64,000 bases of DNA, taken from Bacillota bacterium. GTDB taxonomy: Bacteria > Bacillota > Clostridia > Lachnospirales > Lachnospiraceae. The notes below the pieces were generated by a model. It worked only from the letters and a program-made list of their open reading frames with translations, made no database searches and was not told the DNA's origin. Location: NCBI GenBank assembly GCA_023434365.1, contig JAEYSV010000028.1, positions 1 to 64,000 on the forward strand, read 5' to 3'. Below are positions 9,782-18,914 of the stretch, piece by piece. The position numbers and the translations under genes are program-made. Every line of letters starts with the position of its first letter. Position 1 is the stretch's first letter.

Positions 9782-10633
9782 TTAATTGTTGCATCCAATT
9801 CTCTTTGCTAACAAAGCACTAATAGCATTAATACCGACTACTATAACTAATAATACGACCGCGGTTGCATACGCTTTATCAGTATTGAATCCTTCACTAC
9901 TGATTGCATACATATGTACAGCCATCGTACGACCGGAGCTCATTAAATTCTTTGGTAACTCTGTAGCTGTACTTGCCGTAAAAATCAATGCAGCACTCTC
10001 ACCTACAATACGGCCAACACTTAACACGATTCCACTTAATATTCCTGGCACAGCTGCTGGTAATACAATACGAAATACTGTTCGAAGTCTTCCTGCACCT
10101 AAACCAAAACTTCCTTCACGATATGAATCAGGAACTGACAGCAATGCTTCTTCTGTTGTTCTCATAATAACCGGTAGAATCATTATCGCCAAGGTAAATG
10201 CTCCAGCAAGCAAGCTCATGCCCCACCCCAGTGTTGTGACAAAAAACAACATACCAAATAGTCCGTAAACAATAGATGGAATACCAGTTAAAGTCTCTGA
10301 TGTTAAACGAACCCATTTAACAACTTTATTACCTCGTTTTGCATATTCCACAAGGTAAATTGCAGATGCTATCCCAAGTGGCACCGCCAAAGCTAAGGAT
10401 ATAATTGTAATAATGACTGTATTTATGATTGATGGAAGCATTGACACATTATCTGATGTATATTCTAATGCAAATAAACTTGGTGTCAGGTGTGGTACCC
10501 CCATGAAAACAATATATCCTATTAATAAAAATAACGTACCAAAAATAACTACTGCACTCATCCGAACTGCATAGCGCAATATAATAGAGGTCATATCACG
10601 TTTTTGTCTTTTCTTTTTCATTGATTCTTGCAT
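9782..10633 (-). CDS. pstA: phosphate ABC transporter permease PstA
   Basis: This 283-residue permease has about six transmembrane helices. The PstA-type features are the TGIPSIVYGLFG loop and the cytoplasmic coupling sequence GLGAGRLRTVFRIVLPAA. Its ATG overlaps the pstC stop by one base (TAATG). A second ATG four codons in (10621) is possible, but GGAGG is better placed for the first. It works as a heterodimer with PstC. Confidence 0.95.
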   Translation of the reverse strand: MQESMKKKRQKRDMTSIILRYAVRMSAVVIFGTLFLLIGYIVFMGVPHLTPSLFALEYTSDNVSMLPSIINTVIITIISLALAVPLGIASAIYLVEYAKRGNKVVKWVRLTSETLTGIPSIVYGLFGMLFFVTTLGWGMSLLAGAFTLAIMILPVIMRTTEEALLSVPDSYREGSFGLGAGRLRTVFRIVLPAAVPGILSGIVLSVGRIVGESAALIFTASTATELPKNLMSSGRTMAVHMYAISSEGFNTDKAYATAVVLLVIVVGINAISALLAKRIGCNN

Positions 10634-11490
10634 TACTGATATGACCTCCTTTTTAATATGGAAAATAATACGTTAATAATTAATATAAATACGAACAATA
10701 CTACTGCGGTAGCAATTAACGCTTCTCTATGAAGCTCTGCTGCATAGCCCATTTCTAATACAATATTAGTGGTCATTGTACGAATTCCCTGAAAAATACT
10801 GCCTGGTACGCGTGCCTGATTGCCTGCTACCATTACTACCGCCATAGTTTCTCCAATAGCACGGCCAATCCCTAAAATCACACTAGCCATTATCCCAGAT
10901 TTGGCAGCAGGCAGCATTGCATAGAATACACTGCGCTCATGACTTGCACCGAGTGCAAGTGCTCCTTCATAATAACTAGCTGGAACCGCCCGTATTGCCG
11001 CTTCAGAAACACTAATAATGGTAGGCAATATCATTAACCCAAGTAATAAGGAGGCAGTAACAATACTACTTCCAGTACCACCAAAATTGTTTCGTATAAA
11101 AGGGACTAACACCACCAAACCAAAGAATCCGTAAACAATAGATGGAATTCCTGCTAAAAGGTTTAAAGAGGATTTTAGAAATGGATAAACTCTTTTAGGA
11201 CAAAACTTTGCCATAAAAACAGCACCAAATATCCCTATTGGAACTCCTATAATAACTGCACCTGTTGTAATGTAAATACTTCCAAGGATCATTGGAAAGA
11301 TGCCGTACGAAGCTGGAACATTAGTTGGTTTCCAATTGGTTGATAGCAAAAAATCAAATAATCCTATCTTTTTCATAGCTGGTATTCCGTTTGCAAATAG
11401 AAAAAGACATATAAGCAAAACGGCCAGTATTGAAGTCAATGCAGCGACCATAAATACGTATTTCGCTAGATTTTCTTTAAAATTTTTCAT
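10633..11490 (-). CDS. pstC: phosphate ABC transporter permease PstC
   Basis: This 285-residue permease has six predicted helices, the AGIPSIVYGFFGLVVLVP motif shared by PstC/PstA, and the coupling loop ALGASHERSVFYAMLPAAKSG. It is separated from pstS by 66 bp containing a hairpin (11516-11548), a common arrangement that lets the binding protein be made in excess. Confidence 0.95.
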   Translation of the reverse strand: MKNFKENLAKYVFMVAALTSILAVLLICLFLFANGIPAMKKIGLFDFLLSTNWKPTNVPASYGIFPMILGSIYITTGAVIIGVPIGIFGAVFMAKFCPKRVYPFLKSSLNLLAGIPSIVYGFFGLVVLVPFIRNNFGGTGSSIVTASLLLGLMILPTIISVSEAAIRAVPASYYEGALALGASHERSVFYAMLPAAKSGIMASVILGIGRAIGETMAVVMVAGNQARVPGSIFQGIRTMTTNIVLEMGYAAELHREALIATAVVLFVFILIINVLFSILKRRSYQ

Positions 11491-11515
11491 GTTAGCTCCT
11501 ATCTAATAAGACTGT

Positions 11516-11548
11516 AAGGAAGTGTAAACATTCTGCCTACACCTCCTT
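11516..11548 (-). other. intercistronic hairpin between pstS and pstC
   Basis: On the - strand an 11-bp stem (AAGGAGGTGTA pairing with TACACTTCCTT, one G-U) with an 11-nt loop lies just after the pstS stop. No T run follows, so it is more likely an mRNA stabiliser or partial terminator than a full one. It would favour high pstS relative to pstC. The stem arm also contains an anti-Shine-Dalgarno-like AAGGAGG. Confidence 0.5.
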
Positions 11549-11556
11549 TATTATAT

Positions 11557-12408
11557 TTATTCAGATTTCCACTCGGTTACTTTGCCTGTAAAGATATCCT
11601 TTACTTCCTCTTTAGACAGATTAGAAATATTGTTTTCATTATTTACGATAACTGCAATTCCATCTAAGGCAATTTCCATATGAGTTAAACTTTCTTTCTC
11701 TGTATCTTTTAATTCACGTGAAGCCATTCCGATATCACAGATTCCATCTATCGCATTCTTCATACCTGTTGTAGAATCACTCATTTGTATTTCCACTGAT
11801 ACATTTGGATTAAATACAAGGTATGCTTCTTTTAATTTTTCCATTACCGGTGTAACTGAGGAGGATCCTGCCACCACTATTTTACCTGTTACATTAGCAC
11901 TTGTATAAGCCGTCTGATCTTCCTTCACCTGGATGTATCCTTTTTCTTCTACTACAGCTTGCCCTTCTGCTGACATGATAAAGTTAATAAAATCTTGGGC
12001 AACCTCACTTAACTCACTTTTCGTTGCTATATTAAATGGTCTATATATTTCATAGGATCCACTCTTAATATTTTCAACCGTTGCTTCCACTCCATTAATT
12101 TTGACAGCTTTCACTGTATCATTTAAAGAACCTAATGATACATAACCAATTGCTGCTGGATTACCAGCTATGTTCGTTAACATTACATCTGTTTTATTGA
12201 CAATTTCAGCTTCTACCGTTGTATTGTCTACCTTGTTACCATTGGCATCTTTTTCTTCAATTCCAAACAATTCAATAAAAGCCCCTCTCGTTCCTGAGCC
12301 ATCTTCTCTGGATACGACGTTTATTGTCTTTTCTCCACCTGCACCACACCCTGTCAGCAATGCTACTATCATTGTTACAACGATACTTACTTTCATGATT
12401 TTCTTCAT
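11557..12408 (-). CDS. pstS: phosphate-binding lipoprotein PstS, circularly permuted
   Basis: This 283-residue lipoprotein (lipobox LLTGC, Cys21) contains all the blocks of PstS but in the opposite order. The block SREDGSGTRGAF (33-44) through the IGYVSLGSLND and GYIQV segments (to about 160) normally forms the C-terminal half; here it comes first. The block GKIVVAGSSSVTPVMEKL (175-192), the DSTTGM and DIGMASREL motifs, and IAVIVNNENNISNLSKEEV ending DIFTGKVTEW (280) normally form the N-terminal half; here they come last. In ordinary PstS the TGK(V/I)(T/N)W stretch runs straight into the NVVSREDGSGTR stretch, so the two ends of this protein are neighbours in the usual fold. Both phosphate-contacting motifs (SSS and SGTR) are present. 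It is the first gene of the pst operon, behind a PhoP-like box. It was probably annotated simply as a substrate-binding protein. Confidence 0.9.
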   Translation of the reverse strand: MKKIMKVSIVVTMIVALLTGCGAGGEKTINVVSREDGSGTRGAFIELFGIEEKDANGNKVDNTTVEAEIVNKTDVMLTNIAGNPAAIGYVSLGSLNDTVKAVKINGVEATVENIKSGSYEIYRPFNIATKSELSEVAQDFINFIMSAEGQAVVEEKGYIQVKEDQTAYTSANVTGKIVVAGSSSVTPVMEKLKEAYLVFNPNVSVEIQMSDSTTGMKNAIDGICDIGMASRELKDTEKESLTHMEIALDGIAVIVNNENNISNLSKEEVKDIFTGKVTEWKSE

Positions 12409-12576
12409 TTTACTAATCTCCTCTTTTCAATTTGTTATATTCATCTTTGTTAATAACATTATTTCTTTACTGTCCATAACTTATACGTCAACTGTAACTC
12501 GTCAAGCTACTTTAGATATCTTCGCTTGATTTATACTTATCATAACGGCAATAAGTAAAAACTATATTCATTTCAA

Positions 12577-12593
12577 TGTAAAATGTATGTAAA
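12577..12593 (-). promoter_or_regulatory. PhoP-box-like direct repeat upstream of pstS
   Basis: On the - strand two TTTACA hexamers start exactly 11 bp apart (TTTACAT, ACAT, TTTACAT). This matches the Gram-positive PhoP box, which is built of TT(A/T)ACA hexamers with 5-bp gaps. A TATGAT element lies about 35 bp further downstream as a candidate -10. The target operon contains phoP itself. Site prediction by eye only. Confidence 0.65.
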
Positions 12594-12625
12594 ATAACAA
12601 ATTAAATCATTTTTTTAGTAAAAAA

Positions 12626-12658
12626 AAAGAGAACTCCATTAAATTAGGAATTCTCTTT
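12626..12658 (-). terminator. intrinsic terminator after the chemoreceptor gene
   Basis: A stem of about 12 bp with one mismatch (GAGAATTCC type arms) is followed on the - strand by nine T residues. It separates the chemoreceptor gene from the pst promoter region. Confidence 0.85.
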
Positions 12659-12745
12659 CTATCATTATTTTACTATTTCATTAACACAAGCGCATATTCG
12701 GATTCCACTTAGCTACATGCTCTTAACCTTTTAAGCTGCTTCACT

Positions 12746-15292
12746 TTATAGGTTAAATTGCTTTAACTTAAGATTTAATTTTTTACAAAGCATTTGGATA
12801 TCCTGTAAATCTACTGTCGAATCTGAAAGCGATACAGATAATTCTTCTGCAGCCATATTCGTAGAATTAGTCCTTTCCTTAATTGCCTCGGTTTGCTTAT
12901 TAACACTTCGTAACGCTGCTTTCACTTTATTGGCGTCACTGATCTGGCCTTTAATCTGCTCCTGCAACTCTATAATTTTATCATTAAATTCTGTGGTGGT
13001 AACCTCTACACCCTCCATCATTTTAGCAAACTTATCTACCATAATAAGCGTAACGGTTACTGTATCAACTACTGCTTCATTCGCATGTTGCACATAATTA
13101 ATTTTATTATGAATACTTTCAATTAGCGCTCCGATTTTACCAGTCTGCTCTGCTGTATTATCGGATAAAGCCTGTACTTGATGGGCTACAACAGCAAATC
13201 CCTTTCCATGTTCACCAGCTCTAGCCGCTTCAATTGATGCATTTAATGATAAAAGATTGGTTTGTTTTGCTAATTTCTCGATTGCTACAAGAACATCCTC
13301 TATCGTTGCTGCATCTTGTAAAAGCAATGCGATCTCTTCATTTGCTTTATTAACACTACTATTGATTACATCCATTTGTTTTAATAAACTTGCAATTTCG
13401 TGCTTACTACCTGTTATTTTAATAAGCGTATCGCGTCCAGTCACACTACTTTTTACCATTTCATCTAATATTTCTGTATTAACTGTAGCAATTGACTCAA
13501 ACACTTCATTCGTAACTTCAACATGATTTGTCTGTTCATTAACGCCTTCAACAATAGAACCCATTAGTCTTTCTAGCTGAAGCACTCCATTCTCAACCAT
13601 TTCATCATCTTGTTCATTCATTCCCTTTACTACTTGCCTTGCCATTAATGCAAAGGATGCATTTTTACGAAATAACTCTTTTGAAAGTAGTTTAATTGAA
13701 CCAATATCCTCTTTCAGTTTATTAATATATTCATTTAATAATACTGCAATCTGCGTAAATTCGTTTTCATCATCCTCTGGTAAACGTGCCTCCAGATTTC
13801 CCTCACTTAGCATTTGTAGCGTATCTTGTAATGTATCTAGATTCCTACGGGTTCTTTTACTATTAATAATTACAATTAGTATCACAGCACCCGCCAAAGT
13901 TAAAAGCATCAACACAAGCATTGCCATTATTGTAAACTTGCTTTGCTCAATCTGACTTAGTGTCTCTTTGTTAATCAGTTCAATTTGCTCAAACATCTCA
14001 ACAATCGTATTTCTGTTATTATCGCGAACTGCCACTAATTCTTTGTCAACGATGCTCATTGCATTAAATCCATCGACTAACAGCTGTAGATTTTCCGCCA
14101 TAACTACTGGCTTATTATCTTTACTAAAATGCTTATCAATACCTTCTAACATTTCAGTTAATAACTCCATAATACCTGTACAATTGCTAATGGATTCTTC
14201 TACATTACCAGCCACTATACTTTTATGATAAGTAATAATCATACCTTGGTACTTTACATATGCTTCCTCATAATTGTACGCTCCATCAAATGCTACCCCA
14301 ATAGCTAATTGTTTGGCCTCTGGTTTATCAAAATAAAAATCGGCAGCTACTTTGCTACTTAAGGAAACATCATAACCTTCCGTTGGCAGTCTTAGCTCCA
14401 CTATCTGTTTTTCGCCACCTGGTATTTTAAGGTCAATAGCAAGTGAATCTTTTGTACCTAATTTAACTACGGAAACTTCCTGAACGCCTTTCCCGCTTAC
14501 CATAGAACCAATAGTTTCTTGAAGTGCTTTAAAATCATATTTATAAACAAACTGGCTTCCTGAGCTTCCTTCTTTCTGTGAGTTAACATTGATTGTATTA
14601 ATGTAAACTCGACCAGTATATCCTGCTCCTGGAGAAACGATTCGAACAATTAATTCATTTCTGTCCCCCATTTTAGGAATCACATCAGTAAATGGTAATC
14701 TTATAAGAGGCTTATTATCAAAATTAGCATCCGTAACTTCCATGCTTGTAACAATTTTTTCTTTATTTTCTATGTATGAATCAGTAATTACATTTTCTCG
14801 TATTTCACTAAGCAAAGCCTCATTTTGATGATAAAACTCCTGATAGAGACCAGACTCTTTGGTAAACCCTCTCTTTTTTGTGTCTTCAACTAATCGACTC
14901 ATGTTATTCACTAAGCGCTTAATCAGCCCTAATAGTTCTTCCTGAGATTCTTCTCCAAGATCCACACTGTCTTCTAAAAGCTGATACACGTTCCTAATAT
15001 TATCTAACTGTTTGATTAACTGTTCATCTTCATATGCTTCTTCGTATTGTGCTTGCAACTGTTCATTCTGGTTTACAATAGTATTAATTGTATTTAACGT
15101 TGCAGTTACCTGATATCTCTTATCATTACCAATAAAAGTTAGAAGAGTAGAAATCCCCAACACCAAAATACATCCTATTGCAATTAAACCGGTTAAAATA
15201 ATGCTTCCTTTAGAGGTTTTTAAATGTTTTTTCATCCGTTTCATTCTCATTCGTTTCATGCGCATCCCTTCCAGTCTATCCCATTCTTTCAT
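12746..15292 (-). CDS. methyl-accepting chemotaxis protein with large extracellular sensor
   Basis: This chemoreceptor has 848 residues. A short basic N-terminus is followed by a first membrane helix (about 30-55), an extracellular sensor region of about 390 residues with no recognisable family, and a second helix (about 455-475, MAMLVLMLLTLAGAVILIVII). A HAMP domain and the cytoplasmic signalling hairpin follow. The hairpin tip contains LLSLNASIEAARAGEHGKGFAVVA, the most conserved stretch of MCPs. The large sensor may bind a ligand directly or through a partner. The start is uncertain: an ATG at 15259 has a better ribosome binding site (GGAAGGG, 6 nt), and the N-terminus contains runs of MKRM repeats. 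The neighbouring gene is cellobiose phosphorylase, but each has its own terminator. Confidence 0.92.
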   Translation of the reverse strand: MKEWDRLEGMRMKRMRMKRMKKHLKTSKGSIILTGLIAIGCILVLGISTLLTFIGNDKRYQVTATLNTINTIVNQNEQLQAQYEEAYEDEQLIKQLDNIRNVYQLLEDSVDLGEESQEELLGLIKRLVNNMSRLVEDTKKRGFTKESGLYQEFYHQNEALLSEIRENVITDSYIENKEKIVTSMEVTDANFDNKPLIRLPFTDVIPKMGDRNELIVRIVSPGAGYTGRVYINTINVNSQKEGSSGSQFVYKYDFKALQETIGSMVSGKGVQEVSVVKLGTKDSLAIDLKIPGGEKQIVELRLPTEGYDVSLSSKVAADFYFDKPEAKQLAIGVAFDGAYNYEEAYVKYQGMIITYHKSIVAGNVEESISNCTGIMELLTEMLEGIDKHFSKDNKPVVMAENLQLLVDGFNAMSIVDKELVAVRDNNRNTIVEMFEQIELINKETLSQIEQSKFTIMAMLVLMLLTLAGAVILIVIINSKRTRRNLDTLQDTLQMLSEGNLEARLPEDDENEFTQIAVLLNEYINKLKEDIGSIKLLSKELFRKNASFALMARQVVKGMNEQDDEMVENGVLQLERLMGSIVEGVNEQTNHVEVTNEVFESIATVNTEILDEMVKSSVTGRDTLIKITGSKHEIASLLKQMDVINSSVNKANEEIALLLQDAATIEDVLVAIEKLAKQTNLLSLNASIEAARAGEHGKGFAVVAHQVQALSDNTAEQTGKIGALIESIHNKINYVQHANEAVVDTVTVTLIMVDKFAKMMEGVEVTTTEFNDKIIELQEQIKGQISDANKVKAALRSVNKQTEAIKERTNSTNMAAEELSVSLSDSTVDLQDIQMLCKKLNLKLKQFNL

Positions 15293-15443
15293 TCATTCTC
15301 TTTCTCAGAGGAAGGTATCCCCTTAGCAAAAATAAAGTATTTGACTTCTTCCCTATTATAAAATATATATCGACAAAATACCATCTTTCTTTAGTTTAAT
15401 CTTTTGCTCTTCTATATATTTTCTATAATACAAAATACTAAAA

Positions 15444-15496
15444 GGAGCTACACACCAGAGATTATATCACTAGTTGTTGTAGCTCCATTCCAAATT
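15444..15496 (-). terminator. probable terminator after cellobiose phosphorylase
   Basis: A 9-bp stem (GGAGCTACA and its complement) with a 35-nt loop is followed by TTTTAGTATTTT on the - strand. The T run is interrupted, so termination strength is uncertain. Confidence 0.55.
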
Positions 15497-15556
15497 ATAT
15501 ATTATTAATTTTATTTATTGCATAAGTACCCTACGCCTACCACAAATAGAATCAAA

Positions 15557-17995
15557 CTAACCTAATGTAACTTCAACCATATGCACGCCATTATCAGTAA
15601 ATGCTGGTATTATATTGCCTTCCACTTCGGTACCATCTACTATCATCTTTGACACACCACTGCAAACATGGTTAGGATTCTTAATACTAATTTTGTAAGT
15701 TGCTCCACGGTATTCACGACTTGCATTAAATCCATCCCAAGTTGAAGGAATTGCTGGATCAATCATTAATCCATCATATTCCGGCTTAATTCCAAGGATG
15801 TATTGACTGATTGCAATAAAGTTCCAAGAAGCTGTTCCGGTTAACCAGGAGTTTTTCGCTTCACCAAACCGTTTTGCATCTTTTCCTGCTACCATCTGAG
15901 AATATACATATGGCTCAAGGCGATGTACTTCTGAATAATCCTCAGTATAAGCAGGAGCAATTCTTGTATAATAATCAAACGCTTTATCACCACGTCCAAC
16001 CACTGCCTCTGCACACATAATCCATGCATTGTTGTGACAGAATATTCCAGCGTTTTCTTTGTAACCAGCTGGATAGGTGGAGATTTCACCATACTCAACA
16101 TAATACTTAGTGAAGGCAGGATTTTGAAGTACGAGACCATATTTGGTTCCAAGACGTTCCTCTACTTCATCTAGTGCCTGGATAGCTTTTCCATCCTCAA
16201 TACCACACAGACCCATAATACATAATCCTTGTGATTCGATAAAGATTTTACCTTCTTCATTTTGCTCACTACCAATTGGTCTGCCAAAGTCATCATACGC
16301 ACGTACAAACCATTTGCCATCCCAACCGTCTTTCATAACAATATCGCGCATCTTCGCAACTTCTTCATAAGCGCGGCCAGCTTCCACCGTATTGCCAATT
16401 CTTTGCATTAATTTCGCATATTCATCACCAATATAACAGAACATACCCGCAATCATTACTGATTCCGCAACTTTTCCGTCTTTTGAAGTGGTAGTCTGGA
16501 AGCTCTCACCAGGTTCAGTTGAGAAGCAATTTAAGTTTAAGCAGTCATTCCAGTCAGCACGTCCAATTAACGGCAGCCCATGAGGTCCAACATTATTAAT
16601 AACATGGTCGAAGGATCTCTTCAAATGGTCACTAAGTGGGGTAGCTTTACTCATATCATTATCAAATGGTGTCATTACATCAAGAATGGAATAATCACCA
16701 GTTTCTTTAATATACGCTACAACCGCCAAAATCAACCAAAGCGGATCATCATTAAAGTTTCCTCCAATGGCATCATTACCCTTTTTAGTAAGTGGCTGAT
16801 ACTGATGATAAGCACCACCATCTTCTAACTGAGTAGAAGCAAGATCAATAATTCTTTCTCTTGCACGATCAGGAATCTGATGTACGAATCCTAATAAGTC
16901 CTGATTCGAATCACGGAAGCCCATTCCTCTGCCGACACCGGATTCAAAATAAGACGCACTTCGGCTTAAGTTAAACGTAACCATACATTGATATTGGTTC
17001 CAAATATTAACCTGACGGTTTAATTTCTCATCAGCAGATTCAATAGTGTATTTACCAAGTAAGGTATCCCAGTATGCTGCCAACTCAGCAAATGCTTTAT
17101 CTACCGCTTCAGTAGTAGCAAACTGCGCCATCATTGCTTCTGCTTTTTTCTTATTAATAACACCTTTGGATTCCCACTTATCTTCTACTTCATTCTCTAC
17201 ATACCCAAGGATAAATACATATTCTTTTGTCTCTCCTGGTTGCAATACAACATCCAGGCAGTGAGATGCACATGGTGACCATCCATCTGCAACAGAGTTC
17301 TTAGGTTGTCCGTCCAAAACAGTCTGTGGGTTATGGAAGCCATTATAAGTTCCCATAAAGCTCTCACGATCAGAATCAAATCCTAAAATCTCGCTATTTA
17401 CTGTATAGAATGCATAATGGTTACGACGTTCTTTGTACTCAGTTTTATGATATATCGTACTACCTTTTACTTCTACTTCTCCAGTACTAAAGTTACGTTG
17501 GAAGTTTCGGTCATCATCATCTGCATTCCAGAGACACCACTCTAAGAAGGAGAATAATTTAATATTTTTAACTTTTTCACTTTCGTTCTTTACTACGACT
17601 TTATGTACTTCCCCATTAAAATTCAATGGAACAAAGAACGTTACTTCTGTCGCTACTTGATTTCTTTTACCAGAAATCATAGTGTATCCCATACCATGGC
17701 GGCATTCATAAGAATCAAGCTCTGCCTTAACTGGAGCCCAACCTGGATTCCATACATCACCCTCATCGTTTATGTAGTAGTATCGTCCACCCCCAAGGTC
17801 CAAAGGAACATTATTATATCTAAAGCGAGTGATACGTCTTAACTTAGCATCTTTATAGAAACTATAGCCACCTGCCGTATTCGAAATTAACGTAAAATAC
17901 TCCTGAGATCCCAGATAATTAATCCAAGGATACGGAGTCGTTGGAGTCGTAATTACGTACTCTTTTCTTGCATCATCAAAAAATCCAAACTTCAT
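15557..17995 (-). CDS. cellobiose phosphorylase (GH94)
   Basis: This 812-residue cytoplasmic enzyme phosphorolyses cellobiose to alpha-glucose 1-phosphate and glucose, saving ATP during cellulose use. The N-terminal beta-sandwich begins MKFGFFDDARKEYVI, which is very typical of cellobiose rather than cellodextrin phosphorylases. The (alpha/alpha)6 barrel contains SGVGRGMGFRDSNQD and the general-acid Asp (near residue 484) in GRADWNDCLN. Length matches characterised family members (about 810). I choose the start at 17995 because AAAGGAGAG sits 6 nt before that ATG; the longer reading from 18019 would run through this ribosome binding site. No transporter gene is adjacent. Confidence 0.96.
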   Translation of the reverse strand: MKFGFFDDARKEYVITTPTTPYPWINYLGSQEYFTLISNTAGGYSFYKDAKLRRITRFRYNNVPLDLGGGRYYYINDEGDVWNPGWAPVKAELDSYECRHGMGYTMISGKRNQVATEVTFFVPLNFNGEVHKVVVKNESEKVKNIKLFSFLEWCLWNADDDDRNFQRNFSTGEVEVKGSTIYHKTEYKERRNHYAFYTVNSEILGFDSDRESFMGTYNGFHNPQTVLDGQPKNSVADGWSPCASHCLDVVLQPGETKEYVFILGYVENEVEDKWESKGVINKKKAEAMMAQFATTEAVDKAFAELAAYWDTLLGKYTIESADEKLNRQVNIWNQYQCMVTFNLSRSASYFESGVGRGMGFRDSNQDLLGFVHQIPDRARERIIDLASTQLEDGGAYHQYQPLTKKGNDAIGGNFNDDPLWLILAVVAYIKETGDYSILDVMTPFDNDMSKATPLSDHLKRSFDHVINNVGPHGLPLIGRADWNDCLNLNCFSTEPGESFQTTTSKDGKVAESVMIAGMFCYIGDEYAKLMQRIGNTVEAGRAYEEVAKMRDIVMKDGWDGKWFVRAYDDFGRPIGSEQNEEGKIFIESQGLCIMGLCGIEDGKAIQALDEVEERLGTKYGLVLQNPAFTKYYVEYGEISTYPAGYKENAGIFCHNNAWIMCAEAVVGRGDKAFDYYTRIAPAYTEDYSEVHRLEPYVYSQMVAGKDAKRFGEAKNSWLTGTASWNFIAISQYILGIKPEYDGLMIDPAIPSTWDGFNASREYRGATYKISIKNPNHVCSGVSKMIVDGTEVEGNIIPAFTDNGVHMVEVTLG

Positions 17996-18053
17996 ACCGC
18001 ACTCTCCTTTACCTTCCATAATCTTCTAACTATATAGCTTCACTTGTAAATTA

Positions 18054-18082
18054 ATTATAGTCTACACAGTGACAACATGCAA
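18054..18082 (-). promoter_or_regulatory. sigma-A-type promoter for cellobiose phosphorylase
   Basis: On the - strand TTGCAT and TATAAT are separated by exactly 17 bp, with the start ATG about 55 bp downstream of the -10 element. The -10 matches consensus and the -35 matches 4 of 6. No catabolite-repression (cre) site is obvious to me. Confidence 0.6.
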
Positions 18083-18176
18083 CGAGCTAAATAGACAAAA
18101 TTGTTAATATAAAGTTGTACAATGTGAATTATTATTTTACGAAACTTCAACGAAACTCCTTTTATTTAAGTTTAAA

Positions 18177-18197
18177 ACTACGAAACTTTTTCGTAGT
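18177..18197 (-). terminator. intrinsic terminator of the 147-residue gene
   Basis: A perfect 9-bp stem (ACTACGAAA and its complement) with a 3-nt loop is followed by TTTT on the - strand, 14 nt after the stop of the gene at 18211-18654. The octamer ACGAAACT recurs twice more just to the left (near 18139 and 18150). Confidence 0.7.
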
Positions 18198-18210
18198 CAA
18201 GGTTTTATCA

Positions 18211-18654
18211 TTACTGCTTTATATTCTCCTGGCCACATAGATATGGAGTAAAATCATCACTGTCCGTACATAAAAATCCACCAAACTCTTTAATAAGCGC
18301 TTGCACATATGGTAGAAACGATTCCATGGTTGATTCTAGTAAAGTTACCGCATAAACACTTATAATTTGCTGTTCCTCTAAAAACTTTTTATCTTCTTCA
18401 TCATTAATATAATCCGTCATAGTCTCAACGTCTACTGTCGTTTCTTCAGATAAAACAAGTTCCATAATATCAAGTTCAGGCCAAATATGAATTTCCTCTT
18501 TTCCTCCTACGATTTTCATTGCCTGTTGCATTTGCTCCACACTTAGGCATATTGGACTCATATATAATAATTCAAGTTGTTTCTCTTTCTTTTTTGGCAT
18601 TTCTTTACTCGTTGTCTTAGTAACCTTAACCATTTTCTTCTTATTATTATACAT
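18211..18654 (-). CDS. hypothetical cytoplasmic protein
   Basis: This is a 147-residue protein that I do not recognise. The first 30 residues are Lys-rich (poly-K with Met/Thr), and the rest is acidic with alternating hydrophobic positions, suggesting a small alpha/beta domain. There is no signal peptide or membrane segment. It sits alone between cellobiose phosphorylase (downstream, same strand) and the divergent uracil permease gene, with its own terminator. The coding reading is supported by codon pattern, an AGAGAAGAG-type ribosome binding site and the well-placed terminator. Confidence 0.7.
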   Translation of the reverse strand: MYNNKKKMVKVTKTTSKEMPKKKEKQLELLYMSPICLSVEQMQQAMKIVGGKEEIHIWPELDIMELVLSEETTVDVETMTDYINDEEDKKFLEEQQIISVYAVTLLESTMESFLPYVQALIKEFGGFLCTDSDDFTPYLCGQENIKQ

Positions 18655-18838
18655 ACTTCTCTTCTCTCCTAATCTTCGTATTAGCTACATTCAAGATTAC
18701 AATTATCATTTCATTACTATCATAATAACCGTAACCTTGCTCTCTATACATTTATCCTAAGTTTATCCGTAAATAATTGTACTGTCTACTTAAGAAATGA
18801 AAAAAATATAGAAAACTACAATTTTACTTTAAAAATGA

Positions 18839-18867
18839 TTGACGAATTTTTAATCATTCTCTATACT
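18839..18867 (+). promoter_or_regulatory. sigma-A-type promoter for the uracil permease gene
   Basis: TTGACG and TATACT are separated by exactly 17 bp, 47 bp before the ATG at 18915. The leader is short (about 40 nt), leaving no room for a PyrR-type attenuator. Confidence 0.65.
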
Positions 18868-18914
18868 TAGATAGATGAAAATAAACCAACTCATTATACT
18901 TTAGGAGGATTCTC

